From NCBI RefSeq assembly GCF_003116095.1, contig NZ_LGRA01000018.1, forward strand, positions 121,457 to 177,428: 55,972 bases of DNA, read 5' to 3'. A program made the position numbers and the translations under genes. Of this stretch, positions 26,200 through 36,281 are shown piece by piece. Numbering within the stretch: position 1 is the stretch's first letter; each line of letters opens with the position of its first letter. The notes below the pieces were generated by a model, which saw only the letters and a program-made list of their open reading frames with translations, was not told the DNA's origin and did not search any database. Source of the stretch: Azospirillum sp. TSO35-2 (GTDB taxonomy: Bacteria > Pseudomonadota > Alphaproteobacteria > Azospirillales > Azospirillaceae).

Positions 26200-26376
26200 G
26201 AGGGGGAGTCTGCTGCCGCGAACCGGCGGGAAAGGCAATGGTTTTCCCGGGCGGGCAGCGCCGGCACGCGCCAAAAGGTCGCACCTCCCGGCGTCGCGGC
26301 GGTCGGGCGCGACCAATGACCGTAAAAACGTTATGGTTTTAGCGTCGTCGGGCTTATTCGCTTATCGCAGGGATCC

Positions 26377-26850
26377 ATGACCAGCATCCACGACCCCGCC
26401 CTGTTCCTCGCCCACGCCTGCGCGCTGGAGGAGGACGCCGCCAACCGCTTCTCCGACCTGTCAGAGACGATGAAGACCTATGGCAACCAGGAGATCGCGG
26501 CCTTCTTCGCCCAGATGGCGAAATTCTCGCGCATGCATCTGGCCGAGGCGCGGGCACGGTCGGGCTTCCGCACCATCCCCGACCTGGCGCCGGAGGATTT
26601 CCAGTGGCCGGACGGCGAAAGCCCGGAATCGACCTCGATGGAAGGCTCCCACTATCTGATGACGGTGGAATACGCGCTGGAATTGGCGCTCGACAGCGAG
26701 CGGCGTGGCCAGGCCTTCTACGCCGAGGTGGCGAAGAGCACCTCCGATTCCGAGGTCCGCATGATGGCCGAGGAGTTCGCCGCCGAAGAGGCGGAGCATG
26801 TCGCCCAACTGCTGGTGTGGGCCAAGCGCTATCCCGCGCTTCAGGTCTGA
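26377..26850 (+). CDS. Ferritin-like/rubrerythrin-family protein
   Basis: A 157-residue four-helix-bundle protein. Glu pairs in helices are placed as in the rubrerythrin/erythrin diiron domain: LEEDAANRF (about 17-25), MHLAEARAR, YALELALDSERRG and EEFAAEEAEHVAQL. This predicts iron binding and a role in peroxide or iron handling. The C-terminal rubredoxin-type Cys domain of classical rubrerythrin is absent. Transcription probably starts in the 26200-26376 gap, which has an AT patch with an AAAAC/GTTTT inverted repeat at about 26324-26340. It is divergent from hrpB. A GC hairpin without a T-run follows (26868-26903). Confidence 0.82.
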   Translation: MTSIHDPALFLAHACALEEDAANRFSDLSETMKTYGNQEIAAFFAQMAKFSRMHLAEARARSGFRTIPDLAPEDFQWPDGESPESTSMEGSHYLMTVEYALELALDSERRGQAFYAEVAKSTSDSEVRMMAEEFAAEEAEHVAQLLVWAKRYPALQV

Positions 26851-26867
26851 GCCTTGCGGGGGAGCTT

Positions 26868-26903
26868 CCGGGACCGGGCCGCACGAGGGTGGCCGGGTCC
26901 CGG
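26868..26903 (+). terminator. GC-rich hairpin after the ferritin-like gene
   Basis: Thirteen-base arms (26868-26880 with 26891-26903, one mismatch) around a GCACGAGGGT loop. There is no T-tract, so termination is uncertain. Confidence 0.35.
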
Positions 26904-26967
26904 ACGTCCGAGGCGCGCCCTCAGCCGGAGGGGCGCCGGCGGGAAGACGGAAGCCTGTCGGCCGCGG

Positions 26968-27180
26968 CTACTTCGACAGCTCCGCCCAATCGATCTCGTA
27001 CACCTTGTCGACCGGCTTGTAGGTCTTGAAGGCGGCGATCACGTCGTCGACGGCGACGCCGCCGGGGACGTTCTGAACCTCGTAAACGACCGAGCTGCCG
27101 CTGGTCGGGCCGACGTCGGCGTTGCGGTGGGCCTGCGAGACCAGCCCTTCGCCGGCCTTCTTGATCATGATGGAAGCCAT
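26968..27180 (-). CDS. Small protein of unknown function (70 aa)
   Basis: Starts MASIMIKKAGEGLVSQAHR and reads as a compact folded protein with alternating beta-like segments (SSVVYEVQNVPGG, DDVIAAFKTYKPVDKVYEIDW). It has no cysteine and no membrane segment. AGGAG lies 8 bases before ATG 27180, and codon use is like the core genes, which makes it credible although I know no function. Its stop is about 117 bases from that of the convergent ferritin-like gene. Confidence 0.7.
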   Translation of the reverse strand: MASIMIKKAGEGLVSQAHRNADVGPTSGSSVVYEVQNVPGGVAVDDVIAAFKTYKPVDKVYEIDWAELSK

Positions 27181-27311
27181 GCATCCGTCTCCTGTTGCGA
27201 CACGCCCGACCCAGAAACCATAAACAAAAAGTGGTTTAGCCGGAAGCCGGAATGAACGCCGACGGGTGGCCGGAACGGCAGCGCAGCAGGAGCGTGGCCA
27301 ATCGCCGCATG

Positions 27312-28337
27312 TCAGGGGAGGGAGGCGGTGGCCGACACCGCGGGCGCGCGGTCCGCCCGGCGGCCCGACCCGCGGTCCGGATCGGCGCTGGCAACCGCGC
27401 CGGCGATGCCGCCGGCCAGCCAGGTGGAAAAGGCGGCCCGGCCATCGGCGCTGGACCGGCCGTCGGCGCAAGACCCCGTGCCGCTGGTGTCGTCATCGTC
27501 GTCGGTGGGTGACGCGTAGCGCCATTGCGGCAGGTTGGCGCCGGGGGCGTCGGGTTCCGCCGCCTCCGCCGCCGCGATGACGCCGCCGGACGGCGGTTTG
27601 GCCGGCCGTGTCCGCACCTCGATCAGGGCGACGCGGATGCCGGCGCTCCAGGCGCGGTCGATGAAGGCGCGCACCCGCTCGGCGGTGGCGCCGGAGCCGG
27701 TGACCGCGTCGGACGTCCCACCGGTCAGCCAGGCCGCCGGAGTCGGACCGCAGGACCGGCGGTATTGCAGCGCGACCTGATCCTGCACATAGGGGCGCCC
27801 GTCATAGAGGCGCAGCAGGGCGCGGCTGTAGCGGGCGAGGTCCTCCAGCGCGCCGCGCCGGGCGGTCAGCAGATCGCGGTCGATCAGGATCAGCGCCGGC
27901 TTGACCGCGATCAGCCGGTCCAGCAGCGGCTCGAAATCGGCGAACTGCGCCTGGCGGTGGACGATGCGCAGGAAATGCAGGTTCGCCACGCCCCGCTTGG
28001 CCGCCAGCGTCGCCATCTCCCGCTCGTCCAGCGTGGCGTCGCGCAGCGCGGTGTCGCCCAGCGCCACCACGGTCACCGGGTCGGGGTCCCGCGCCGCCCG
28101 CTCGGCGGCGGCGTTGATCCGGTTCAGGTTGTACCAGACGAAGGGCTGGTCGTAGAGCCGGGAGCCGGTCCACAGCAGCGCCAGCACGCCCAACCCGCCC
28201 AGCGCCAGCGGCCCCAGCAGGCCAAGCCCGAGCCCCAGCGTCCACCAGCATCTGTGGCGGACGGGGTCCGGGATGGGGGGCTGGGTTGGCGCTTGGGAGG
28301 GCGTTTCGGGCGGCGCTTGCGGCTCCGGATCGTGCAT
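27312..28337 (-). CDS. Single-pass membrane protein with SGNH-like periplasmic domain, function unknown
   Basis: A 341-residue protein with a short Pro-rich cytoplasmic N-terminus (PQAPPETPSQAPTQPP), one strong membrane helix (about 30-57, WWTLGLGLGLLGPLALGGLG) and a soluble domain. The domain contains VTVVALGDTALRD, a GDS-like block, and KPALILIDRDLL followed by a helix, the general layout of SGNH-hydrolase-like proteins. I see no certain catalytic triad. The C-terminus (about 270-341) is low complexity with an Asp run (TDDDDDTSGTG). GAGGAGA lies about 8 bases before ATG 28337. It is divergent from the HRDC gene. A role in envelope sugar modification is possible but unproven. Confidence 0.6.
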   Translation of the reverse strand: MHDPEPQAPPETPSQAPTQPPIPDPVRHRCWWTLGLGLGLLGPLALGGLGVLALLWTGSRLYDQPFVWYNLNRINAAAERAARDPDPVTVVALGDTALRDATLDEREMATLAAKRGVANLHFLRIVHRQAQFADFEPLLDRLIAVKPALILIDRDLLTARRGALEDLARYSRALLRLYDGRPYVQDQVALQYRRSCGPTPAAWLTGGTSDAVTGSGATAERVRAFIDRAWSAGIRVALIEVRTRPAKPPSGGVIAAAEAAEPDAPGANLPQWRYASPTDDDDDTSGTGSCADGRSSADGRAAFSTWLAGGIAGAVASADPDRGSGRRADRAPAVSATASLP

Positions 28338-28458
28338 CGGCGGTCTCCTCGGCGGGCGGGGCAGACGGACGGACAGGGCGGGGGAGGGATCGGTGCGGCG
28401 TTGCCGCGCACCCGACCTGTCCCACAACGCGCGGGGAAGCCGATTCTCCGGCCGGAAA

Positions 28459-28474
28459 TTGGGGGTATCCCCAA
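28459..28474. promoter_or_regulatory. Inverted repeat between divergent genes
   Basis: TTGGGG-GTAT-CCCCAA lies midway between the membrane-protein gene (start 28337) and the HRDC gene (start 28570); a possible operator. Confidence 0.35.
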
Positions 28475-28530
28475 GTCGCCGGAGCACCCCGGCGGTGGTG
28501 TCCGGTTTGCCGAACGCACCAATTGTGTGT

Positions 28531-28553
28531 AGGCTTCCCCGACAGGGAAGCCT
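28531..28553 (+). promoter_or_regulatory. Hairpin immediately upstream of the HRDC-gene start
   Basis: A perfect nine-base-pair stem AGGCTTCCC/GGGAAGCCT with a five-base loop ends 16 bases before ATG 28570, so it would sit next to or over the ribosome-binding site in the mRNA. Confidence 0.45.
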
Positions 28554-28569
28554 TCAGCAGGGTTGGGCG

Positions 28570-28986
28570 ATGAGCACCGAACTACGCACCTTCACCATTC
28601 CCGACGACAGCCCGGAGGAGGCGCAGGAGCAACTGTCCGCCTTCCTGCGGACGGTCGAGGTCCAGCGCATCGACACCGCCTACGCCACCGGCGGCTGGCG
28701 GGTGCTGGTGCTGTTCAGCGACCTTCGCCGCAAGGAGGAGTCGCAGCAGATCGAGGCCGCCATCGCCGCCGCGCTGAACGGCTGGCGCGAAAAGGCCGCC
28801 GCCCACGCCGGGCTGCCGCGCGACGCCATGCTGTCGGACGAGCTGGTGGCGGAGATCGCCCGTTTCGCCCCCACCACCGAGCACGAGCTGTCGATCATCG
28901 TCGGCGCCCGCGGCCTGCCGGCCTCGCAGCATGGCGGCGACATCGTGCAGGTGGTCCGCTCCACGCTCGACCTGTTGATCGACTGA
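28570..28986 (+). CDS. Stand-alone HRDC-domain protein
   Basis: A 138-residue protein. The C-terminal half (about 70-135) matches the HRDC fold known from RecQ helicases and RNase D, a small helical nucleic-acid-binding domain: LNGWREKAAAHAGLPRDAMLSDELVAEIAR followed by PTTEHELSIIVGARG. The N-terminal half (TFTIPDDSPEEAQEQLSAFLRTVEVQRIDTAY) is a separate alpha/beta piece without a helicase or nuclease signature. It probably binds nucleic acid or acts as an adaptor. AGGG near 28558 is a weak ribosome-binding site, and a hairpin lies just in front. It is followed by an unrelated small gene. Confidence 0.8.
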   Translation: MSTELRTFTIPDDSPEEAQEQLSAFLRTVEVQRIDTAYATGGWRVLVLFSDLRRKEESQQIEAAIAAALNGWREKAAAHAGLPRDAMLSDELVAEIARFAPTTEHELSIIVGARGLPASQHGGDIVQVVRSTLDLLID

Positions 28987-29133
28987 CGGGAGTCGGCGGG
29001 GCGGTCCTATCCTCTTTGGTTGCCGGGACGCACCCAAAGGCTGTGACCGCTCTGCCCTAAGCGCGAATTGGTCGGGGCCGCCCGCTGTGCCAGGATGCCG
29101 CCTTCACGATGGCAACGGCGGTGCGAGGCGGTT

Positions 29134-29409
29134 GTGGCGTCGAAGGATCACCAACCCGACCGGCGCGCGGCGCATGGCCCGAATTGGCCGGGCGAGCCGC
29201 GGACGGGCGACACCAGACAGGGCAACGCCAGGGACGGCGTGCCCGATTACCGGGAGATCGCCCGCCAGTTGGCCGCATTGGGGGCCGAGGCCGCACAGCG
29301 CGCCCGCGCCACCGGCAACCGCGGCTACGACCGGCTGGCCCGCAACCTGACCAGCCGCGCCGGCGCCATCCTCGACGACCTCGACCGGCGGAGCGAGGTG
29401 GAGCGGTAG
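29134..29409 (+). CDS. Small hypothetical protein (91 aa)
   Basis: Read from GTG 29134, which has GAGG 5-6 bases upstream. The N-terminal half is polar and Gly/Arg-rich; the C-terminal half is a clear amphipathic helix pair (YREIARQLAALGAEAAQRARATG, LARNLTSRAGAILDDLDRRSE). I do not recognise a family. A terminator hairpin follows 40 bases after the stop, supporting a real transcript. Confidence 0.5.
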   Translation: MASKDHQPDRRAAHGPNWPGEPRTGDTRQGNARDGVPDYREIARQLAALGAEAAQRARATGNRGYDRLARNLTSRAGAILDDLDRRSEVER

Positions 29410-29448
29410 CCGGTCCGCGCCGATGAACATCCGACCGCCAGACATGGA

Positions 29449-29481
29449 AACGGCGCCCGCGGTGGGGCGCCGTTGCTGTTT
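29449..29481. terminator. Terminator between convergent genes
   Basis: AACGGCGCCC (29449-29458) pairs with GGGCGCCGTT (29465-29474). T-rich sequence follows on the plus strand (GCTGTTT) and TTTCC on the minus, so it may serve both the small gene and malate synthase. Confidence 0.65.
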
Positions 29482-29498
29482 GGACTGATCGACGCGCC

Positions 29499-31103
<1,605 letters not shown>

Positions 31104-31213
31104 CACGCTGCTCCCCTTACCCTTATCGGATGAACCGCTCTGCGACGGTTGGGCAACCGGTATAGCACGGCGCTCCGGCGGGCCGGGGACGGCTGAACGT
31201 CGCAGAGGGGGGA

Positions 31214-32248
<1,035 letters not shown>

Positions 32249-32382
32249 CGCGCTTAGGGCCACTTGTTCGCGGAAAGCGCGATGATATAGCGGGATCAGC
32301 GATCGGGCAATCACGCCGACTGTCCGCCGCCGGACGCGGCAAAGCCAGCGCCGGCAAGGGTTCCAGGGCCGGCCCGCCGGAT

Positions 32383-32397
32383 TGGCACGGCAGTTGC
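32383..32397 (+). promoter_or_regulatory. Sigma-54 promoter of the psp operon
   Basis: TGGCACG at 32383-32389, four bases, then TTGC at 32394-32397: a perfect -24/-12 element. Transcription would start near 32409, about 20 bases before the first psp gene. PspF, encoded divergently, is the expected activator. Confidence 0.92.
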
Positions 32398-32427
32398 GAT
32401 GAAAGCGCCATGGCAAGGAGATCAACC

Positions 32428-32592
32428 ATGAGCGACTTCAGCGATTTCCGCCGCCGTTACGGCGGTCACCGCTTCGACACCACGCAGGCCCGGCCGTTGG
32501 CGGGGCGCGTGCGCGCCTATCTCAGCACCCGGCCGGCGGAAAGCTGGCTGTTCTTCTTCGCCGGCATCCTCGCCGGCGCCATCCTCGGCTGA
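32428..32592 (+). CDS. Small membrane protein, first gene of the psp operon (54 aa)
   Basis: A polar, Arg-rich N-terminal stretch (MSDFSDFRRRYGGHRFD) is followed by a single C-terminal membrane helix (WLFFFAGILAGAILG). AAGGAG lies 8 bases before ATG 32428. The start sits right after the sigma-54 promoter, and pspA starts 17 bases after the stop, so it belongs to the phage-shock regulon. It does not look like PspB, PspC, PspD or PspG as I remember them; an added inner-membrane sensor or PspA anchor is a reasonable guess. Confidence 0.75.
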   Translation: MSDFSDFRRRYGGHRFDTTQARPLAGRVRAYLSTRPAESWLFFFAGILAGAILG

Positions 32593-32609
32593 TTGACGGG
32601 ACACCGACC

Positions 32610-33278
32610 ATGAGCATCTTTTCGCGCCTGACCGACATCGTGCAGTCGAACCTGAACTCCCTGCTCGACCGCGCCGAGGAGCCGGAGAAGCTGATCCGCC
32701 TCATCATCCAGGAGATGGAGGACACGCTGGTCGAGGTGCGCTCCTCCACCGTCAAGATCATCGCGGAGAAGAAGGAGATCGAACGCCGCGTCGCCGACCT
32801 CCACCGCGAGCGCGACGAGTGGGACCGCAAGGCCGAGGTGGCGCTGACCCGCGGCCGCGAGGATCTGGCCAAGGGCGCCCTGCTCGCCAAGTCCAAGGTG
32901 GCGGAGCAGGCCGACGCGCTGACCGAACAGCTGATCCAGGTCGAAGCGGCGCTGGCCAAGGCCAACGAGGACATCGGCCGCCTGCAGGCCAAGCTGACCG
33001 ACGCCAAGACCCGCGAGAAGGCGCTGGTCGTCCGCGGCCAGACCGCCAACAACCGGGTCCGGCTGCGCACCGCGCTGCACGACGAGCGGATCAACGACGC
33101 CCTGTCGCGCTTCGAGCAGGTGGAGCGTAACCTCGACGAGCTGGAAGGCCGCGTCGAATCCTACGACATCGGCCGCACCAAGAGCCTGACCGAGGAGATC
33201 GCCGAGCTTGAGGCGAGCCAGAAGGTCGAAGACGATCTGGCGGCGCTGAAGGCCCGCATCGCCGCCCGCCGCGGCTGA
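32610..33278 (+). CDS. pspA: Phage shock protein A
   Basis: A 222-residue, almost entirely alpha-helical ESCRT-III/IM30-type protein that assembles on stressed inner membrane and restrains PspF when idle. The N-terminal amphipathic helix (MSIFSRLTDIVQSNLNSLLD) and the conserved EEPEKLIRLIIQEMEDTLVEVRSS are followed by long coiled coil to the end (about 25-220). Length is that of E. coli PspA. It is the second gene of the sigma-54 transcript. pspB starts about 90 bases downstream. Confidence 0.96.
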   Translation: MSIFSRLTDIVQSNLNSLLDRAEEPEKLIRLIIQEMEDTLVEVRSSTVKIIAEKKEIERRVADLHRERDEWDRKAEVALTRGREDLAKGALLAKSKVAEQADALTEQLIQVEAALAKANEDIGRLQAKLTDAKTREKALVVRGQTANNRVRLRTALHDERINDALSRFEQVERNLDELEGRVESYDIGRTKSLTEEIAELEASQKVEDDLAALKARIAARRG

Positions 33279-33368
33279 TGCGAGGACGGGGCGGTCCCGG
33301 ATGGGGCCGTCCCACCGTCCGACCCTCTGCCGATCCGGGCACGACAAAGAAGAAAAGGCCGACCGACC

Positions 33369-33596
33369 ATGGGGTTCCTGGGTTTCGTCCTCGCGGTGCT
33401 GTTCCTGGTGGTGGTGGCGCCGGTGTGGATCGTCTTCCACTACATCACCAAATGGCGCTCGCAGCGGGGCCTCACGGCACAGGACGAGCGGCTGCTCGCC
33501 GAGCTGTGGGAGATTTCCAACCGGCTGGAGAGCCGCGTCCACGCGCTGGAACGCGTGCTCGACACCGAGGCGCCGCACTGGCGCGGCAAGGTCTGA
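33369..33596 (+). CDS. pspB: Phage shock protein B
   Basis: A 75-residue inner-membrane protein with one N-terminal membrane helix (FLGFVLAVLFLVVVAPVWIVF) followed by a cytoplasmic leucine-rich amphipathic helix (ERLLAELWEISNRLESRVHALERVLD). This is the PspB architecture, which with PspC pulls PspA away from PspF. Length and the HYITKWR motif match the family. Confidence 0.92.
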   Translation: MGFLGFVLAVLFLVVVAPVWIVFHYITKWRSQRGLTAQDERLLAELWEISNRLESRVHALERVLDTEAPHWRGKV

Positions 33597-33661
33597 GCGC
33601 CGCCGGCGCGCCACCGTGCAACGCCGCTCAACGCCCATTCACGAAAAGGAACGAGGCCGTC

Positions 33662-34063
33662 ATGGACCGCGCGTCCCCCTACGACTCGCCCAACCCGCAC
33701 CGGCTCTACCGTGACCCCCAGCGCGGGGTGCTGGGCGGCGTGTGCACCGGCATCGCCGATTACTTCGGCGTGCAGCCGGGGATGATCCGGGTGGCGATGC
33801 TGTTCGCCCTGTTCTTCTTCTCGGTGCCGCTGGTGATCGCCTACGTCATCGCGCTGCTGGTGCTGCCGGTGCGTCCGGCCCAGCTCTACCGCGATCCGGA
33901 GGAGGAGGCGTTCTGGCGCACCGTGTCGACCAAGCCCGACCGCACGCTCGCCGGCCTGACCCAGCGTTTCCGCGACATGGAGAAGCGGATCGTCGGGATG
34001 GAGGCCTACGTCGCCTCCAAGGAGTTCGAACTGAACCGCGCGATCCGCGATCTGGATCGCTGA
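33662..34063 (+). CDS. pspC: Phage shock protein C
   Basis: A 133-residue protein with a PspC domain (about 12-70): RLYRDPQRGVLGGVCTGIADYFGVQP, then a membrane helix (VAMLFALFFFSVPLVIAYVIALLVLPV). A cytoplasmic or periplasmic helical tail (RTLAGLTQRFRDMEKRIVGMEAYVASKEFELNRAIRDL) resembles the C-terminal half of E. coli PspC. AAAGGA lies about 10 bases before ATG 33662. It is the last clear psp gene. Confidence 0.93.
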   Translation: MDRASPYDSPNPHRLYRDPQRGVLGGVCTGIADYFGVQPGMIRVAMLFALFFFSVPLVIAYVIALLVLPVRPAQLYRDPEEEAFWRTVSTKPDRTLAGLTQRFRDMEKRIVGMEAYVASKEFELNRAIRDLDR

Positions 34064-34088
34064 CGCGCCCAGCCGGAGCGTCCGTGCG

Positions 34089-35162
34089 ATGGAACCGTCC
34101 TTACGCCGCCTGTTCGTCGTTCTTGCCGCGCTGACCGCCGTTCCGGCCGCCGCGGCGCCGGCCTGGGCCGATGCCGACCCCGCCGTCGGTTTCCGCCGGC
34201 TGTCGCTGCCCGAAACGGGCGGGCACCGCGCCCTGGAGGGCGCCGTCTGGTACCCGACGGACGACAGCGGCGGCGCGGTCACGCTGGTCGGAGACACCCG
34301 CGCCCTGGTCGGCGCGGCGGTGCGGGTCGGGGCGGTGCCGCGGCCCGGCCGCCATCCGCTGGTGGTGCTGTCGCACGGCTATGGCGGCAACTGGACCAAC
34401 CAGCAATGGCTGGCGGTCGATCTGGCAGCGCGCGGCTACATCGTCGCCGCGGCCAACCATCCGGGATCGACCAGCCGCGACATGGCGCCGCCGGGGGCCG
34501 CCACGCTGTGGAAACGCCCCGGCGATGTCAGCCACCTGATCGACGCGCTGAGCGACGATCCTCAATGGTCGGGCCTGCTGGTTCCCCGCAGCGCCGCCGT
34601 CGTCGGCCATTCGCTGGGCGGCTGGACCGCGGTGGCGCTGGCCGGCGGGCGCTTCGATCAGCGGCGCTTCGATATGGCCTGCCGCGCCCATCCGGAGATG
34701 GCCGCCTGCGGTCCCGGGATCGGTGCGACGGGTGCCGATGCCGACGCCGACGGGGCGCTGGCGCGGTCCCTGGCCGACGAGCGGGTCAGGGCGGTCGTCA
34801 CGCTCGATCTCGGGCTGGTGCAGGGGTTCGACCCGGTCAGTCTGGCCGCGATCCGCGTGCCGGTCCTGGTCATCGCCGCCGGGCCGGGCGATCCGAAAAT
34901 GCCGGTGGAGTTGGAGTCACGCGCCCTGGCCGACCGGTTGCCGGCTGGCTCGACCCGCTATGCGGCGATCACCGACGCCGGTCATTTCAGCTTCCTGAGC
35001 GTCTGCAAGGCCGACGCCATCCCGCTGCTGGAGGCCGAGCGGCCGGGCGACGGAATGATCTGCCGGGATGGCCAAGAGGCCGGCCGCGACCGCACCATCC
35101 TTCATCGGCAGGTGTCCGGCCTTGTCGCGGGCTTCCTGAGCGACGTCCTGCCAACGCCGTGA
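34089..35162 (+). CDS. Exported alpha/beta-hydrolase (predicted dienelactone-hydrolase-like)
   Basis: A 357-residue protein with a Sec signal peptide (RRLFVVLAALTAVPAAAAPAWA, about 1-27). The fold is alpha/beta hydrolase: an oxyanion region LVVLSHGYGGN, nucleophile Ser in VVGHSLGGW (about 177-185), and a late His in DAGHFSFLS; the acid is probably in the VLVIAAGPGD strand. Substrate is unknown. Such proteins are annotated as predicted dienelactone hydrolases or lipases. It begins 25 bases after pspC on the same strand, so it may be co-transcribed under envelope stress, though no fixed link is known to me. Confidence 0.82.
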   Translation: MEPSLRRLFVVLAALTAVPAAAAPAWADADPAVGFRRLSLPETGGHRALEGAVWYPTDDSGGAVTLVGDTRALVGAAVRVGAVPRPGRHPLVVLSHGYGGNWTNQQWLAVDLAARGYIVAAANHPGSTSRDMAPPGAATLWKRPGDVSHLIDALSDDPQWSGLLVPRSAAVVGHSLGGWTAVALAGGRFDQRRFDMACRAHPEMAACGPGIGATGADADADGALARSLADERVRAVVTLDLGLVQGFDPVSLAAIRVPVLVIAAGPGDPKMPVELESRALADRLPAGSTRYAAITDAGHFSFLSVCKADAIPLLEAERPGDGMICRDGQEAGRDRTILHRQVSGLVAGFLSDVLPTP

Positions 35163-35295
35163 GGCGGGTCGACCCAACGTCACGAGGCGTTGGGGGGCGT
35201 CGCGGAACGCGGCCAAGCGCCGGCTGTCGGCCGCAACCCTTTCACGGCCCTGACTGGCTGGTCAGAGCGCGGAAACCGCGTTCGATCGGAACGCG

Positions 35296-35424
35296 TTACC
35301 GGCGCTGGCCGCGCCGGTCGCGGACGCGGATCGGAATTGGTTTCGGGGTGGGCATCGTGGCGATCAGACCGGCCAACGCCGCAGCCGCCGCCACCGCACC
35401 ACCGAGAAGAACGAGATCCATCAT
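35296..35424 (-). CDS. Candidate 42-residue small membrane protein
   Basis: Read from ATG 35424 (a second ATG follows directly), with GGAGGG 4-5 bases upstream, to TAA at 35298-35296. It has a hydrophobic helix (LVLLGGAVAAAAALAGLIA, residues about 4-22), then a Pro/Lys hinge (TPKPIPIRV) and a basic end (RDRRGQRR). This is the classic shape of a one-helix regulatory membrane peptide. The function is unknown. An FNR-type box lies about 125 bases upstream on the shared intergenic strand. Confidence 0.5.
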   Translation of the reverse strand: MMDLVLLGGAVAAAAALAGLIATMPTPKPIPIRVRDRRGQRR

Positions 35425-35750
35425 AGGCCCTCCACCATCGATCCCCGCTTTCACCTCCTATGGTGAAGCAAGATGGTTAGAACATGGTAGCGAAAAGAGA
35501 GGCTGACAACAGGTCCCCCAATGGGACACCCGGCGCGGGTCCCGGTCGTTGATCCAGGTCATGAAAGAACCGCGAATCCGCACCCCGCTTTCGCTTTCTG
35601 ACGCAGCGCTGTTGAGGATGGACCGAAGCTTTCGCGTTTTGGGCTTGCGGGACAGCGGAAAAACCTGACCACTGGGATGCGTCCGGACCATGGGGGAAGG
35701 CCGTTGTCCTGTTGGTCCGAACCTCCCGTGCCACCTTCCGGAGCGTCCTT
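35425..35750. other. Intergenic region between the small membrane protein and the MAPEG gene
   Basis: About 325 bases with no gene. It holds an FNR/FixK-like box at 35549-35562. Otherwise nothing stands out. Confidence 0.5.
35549..35562. promoter_or_regulatory. FNR/FixK-type box
   Basis: TTGATCCAGGTCAT differs in one base from TTGATCCAGGTCAA, a strong form of the TTGAT-N4-ATCAA anaerobox. It lies 125 bases before the 42-residue protein on the minus strand and about 190 bases before the MAPEG gene on the plus strand. Confidence 0.5.
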
Positions 35751-36281
35751 ATGGCTGCCCGCCGACCGTCCATGGTGATCCGCGCCCTCCTGATCAATCT
35801 GACCGCCGCGTTGACGACCGTGGTGCTCTTCGTGCTGCTGCACCGGCTGCTGGTGACGCCCCCCGCCGGCATCACGACCCCGGGGGCGCGGATGGCGTTG
35901 TGGGGGCAACTGGCGGTCTGGCCGGCGCTGCTGCTGTTCGGCATGGTCTGCGGCGTCATGGCGGCGCGCGGCCGCAACCGGACCTTCAACCCGATCGACG
36001 ACCCGGAGCCGCGCCAGCAGCGCGTCGCCCAGCGCGTGCTGGCCAACAGCGTGGAGCAGACGGCGATCTTCGTCCCCGCCCTGGCGGCGCTGGTCGTCGC
36101 GCTGCCGCTGCCCAGCCTGGGGGCCGCGGTGGTGGCGACCGGGCTGTTCGTGCTGGGGCGCCTGCTGTTCTGGGCCGGCTATCTGGTCCACCCCTACGCG
36201 CGGGCGCCCGGCATGGCGATGACGCTGACCGTCAATCTGATCGTGCTGGGCTGGGCTGTTCTGCTGCAACTGGCCGGGTGA
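35751..36281 (+). CDS. MAPEG-family membrane protein
   Basis: A 176-residue protein with four membrane helices (about 12-32, 52-74, 108-130, 150-172) and the MAPEG signature in the second half (RVLANSVEQTAIFVPALAAL; FWAGYLVHPYARAPGMAMT). MAPEG proteins include microsomal glutathione S-transferase and eicosanoid enzymes; bacterial members are mostly uncharacterised. ATG 35751 follows GGAGCG; a GTG at 35712 would add a non-conserved leader. Its 3' end overlaps the convergent glycosyltransferase by 50 bases. Confidence 0.85.
   Translation: MAARRPSMVIRALLINLTAALTTVVLFVLLHRLLVTPPAGITTPGARMALWGQLAVWPALLLFGMVCGVMAARGRNRTFNPIDDPEPRQQRVAQRVLANSVEQTAIFVPALAALVVALPLPSLGAAVVATGLFVLGRLLFWAGYLVHPYARAPGMAMTLTVNLIVLGWAVLLQLAG

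Noticed and set aside
23704..26319. An 871-codon open frame antisense to hrpB
   Set aside because: Shadow of hrpB caused by third-position GC bias.
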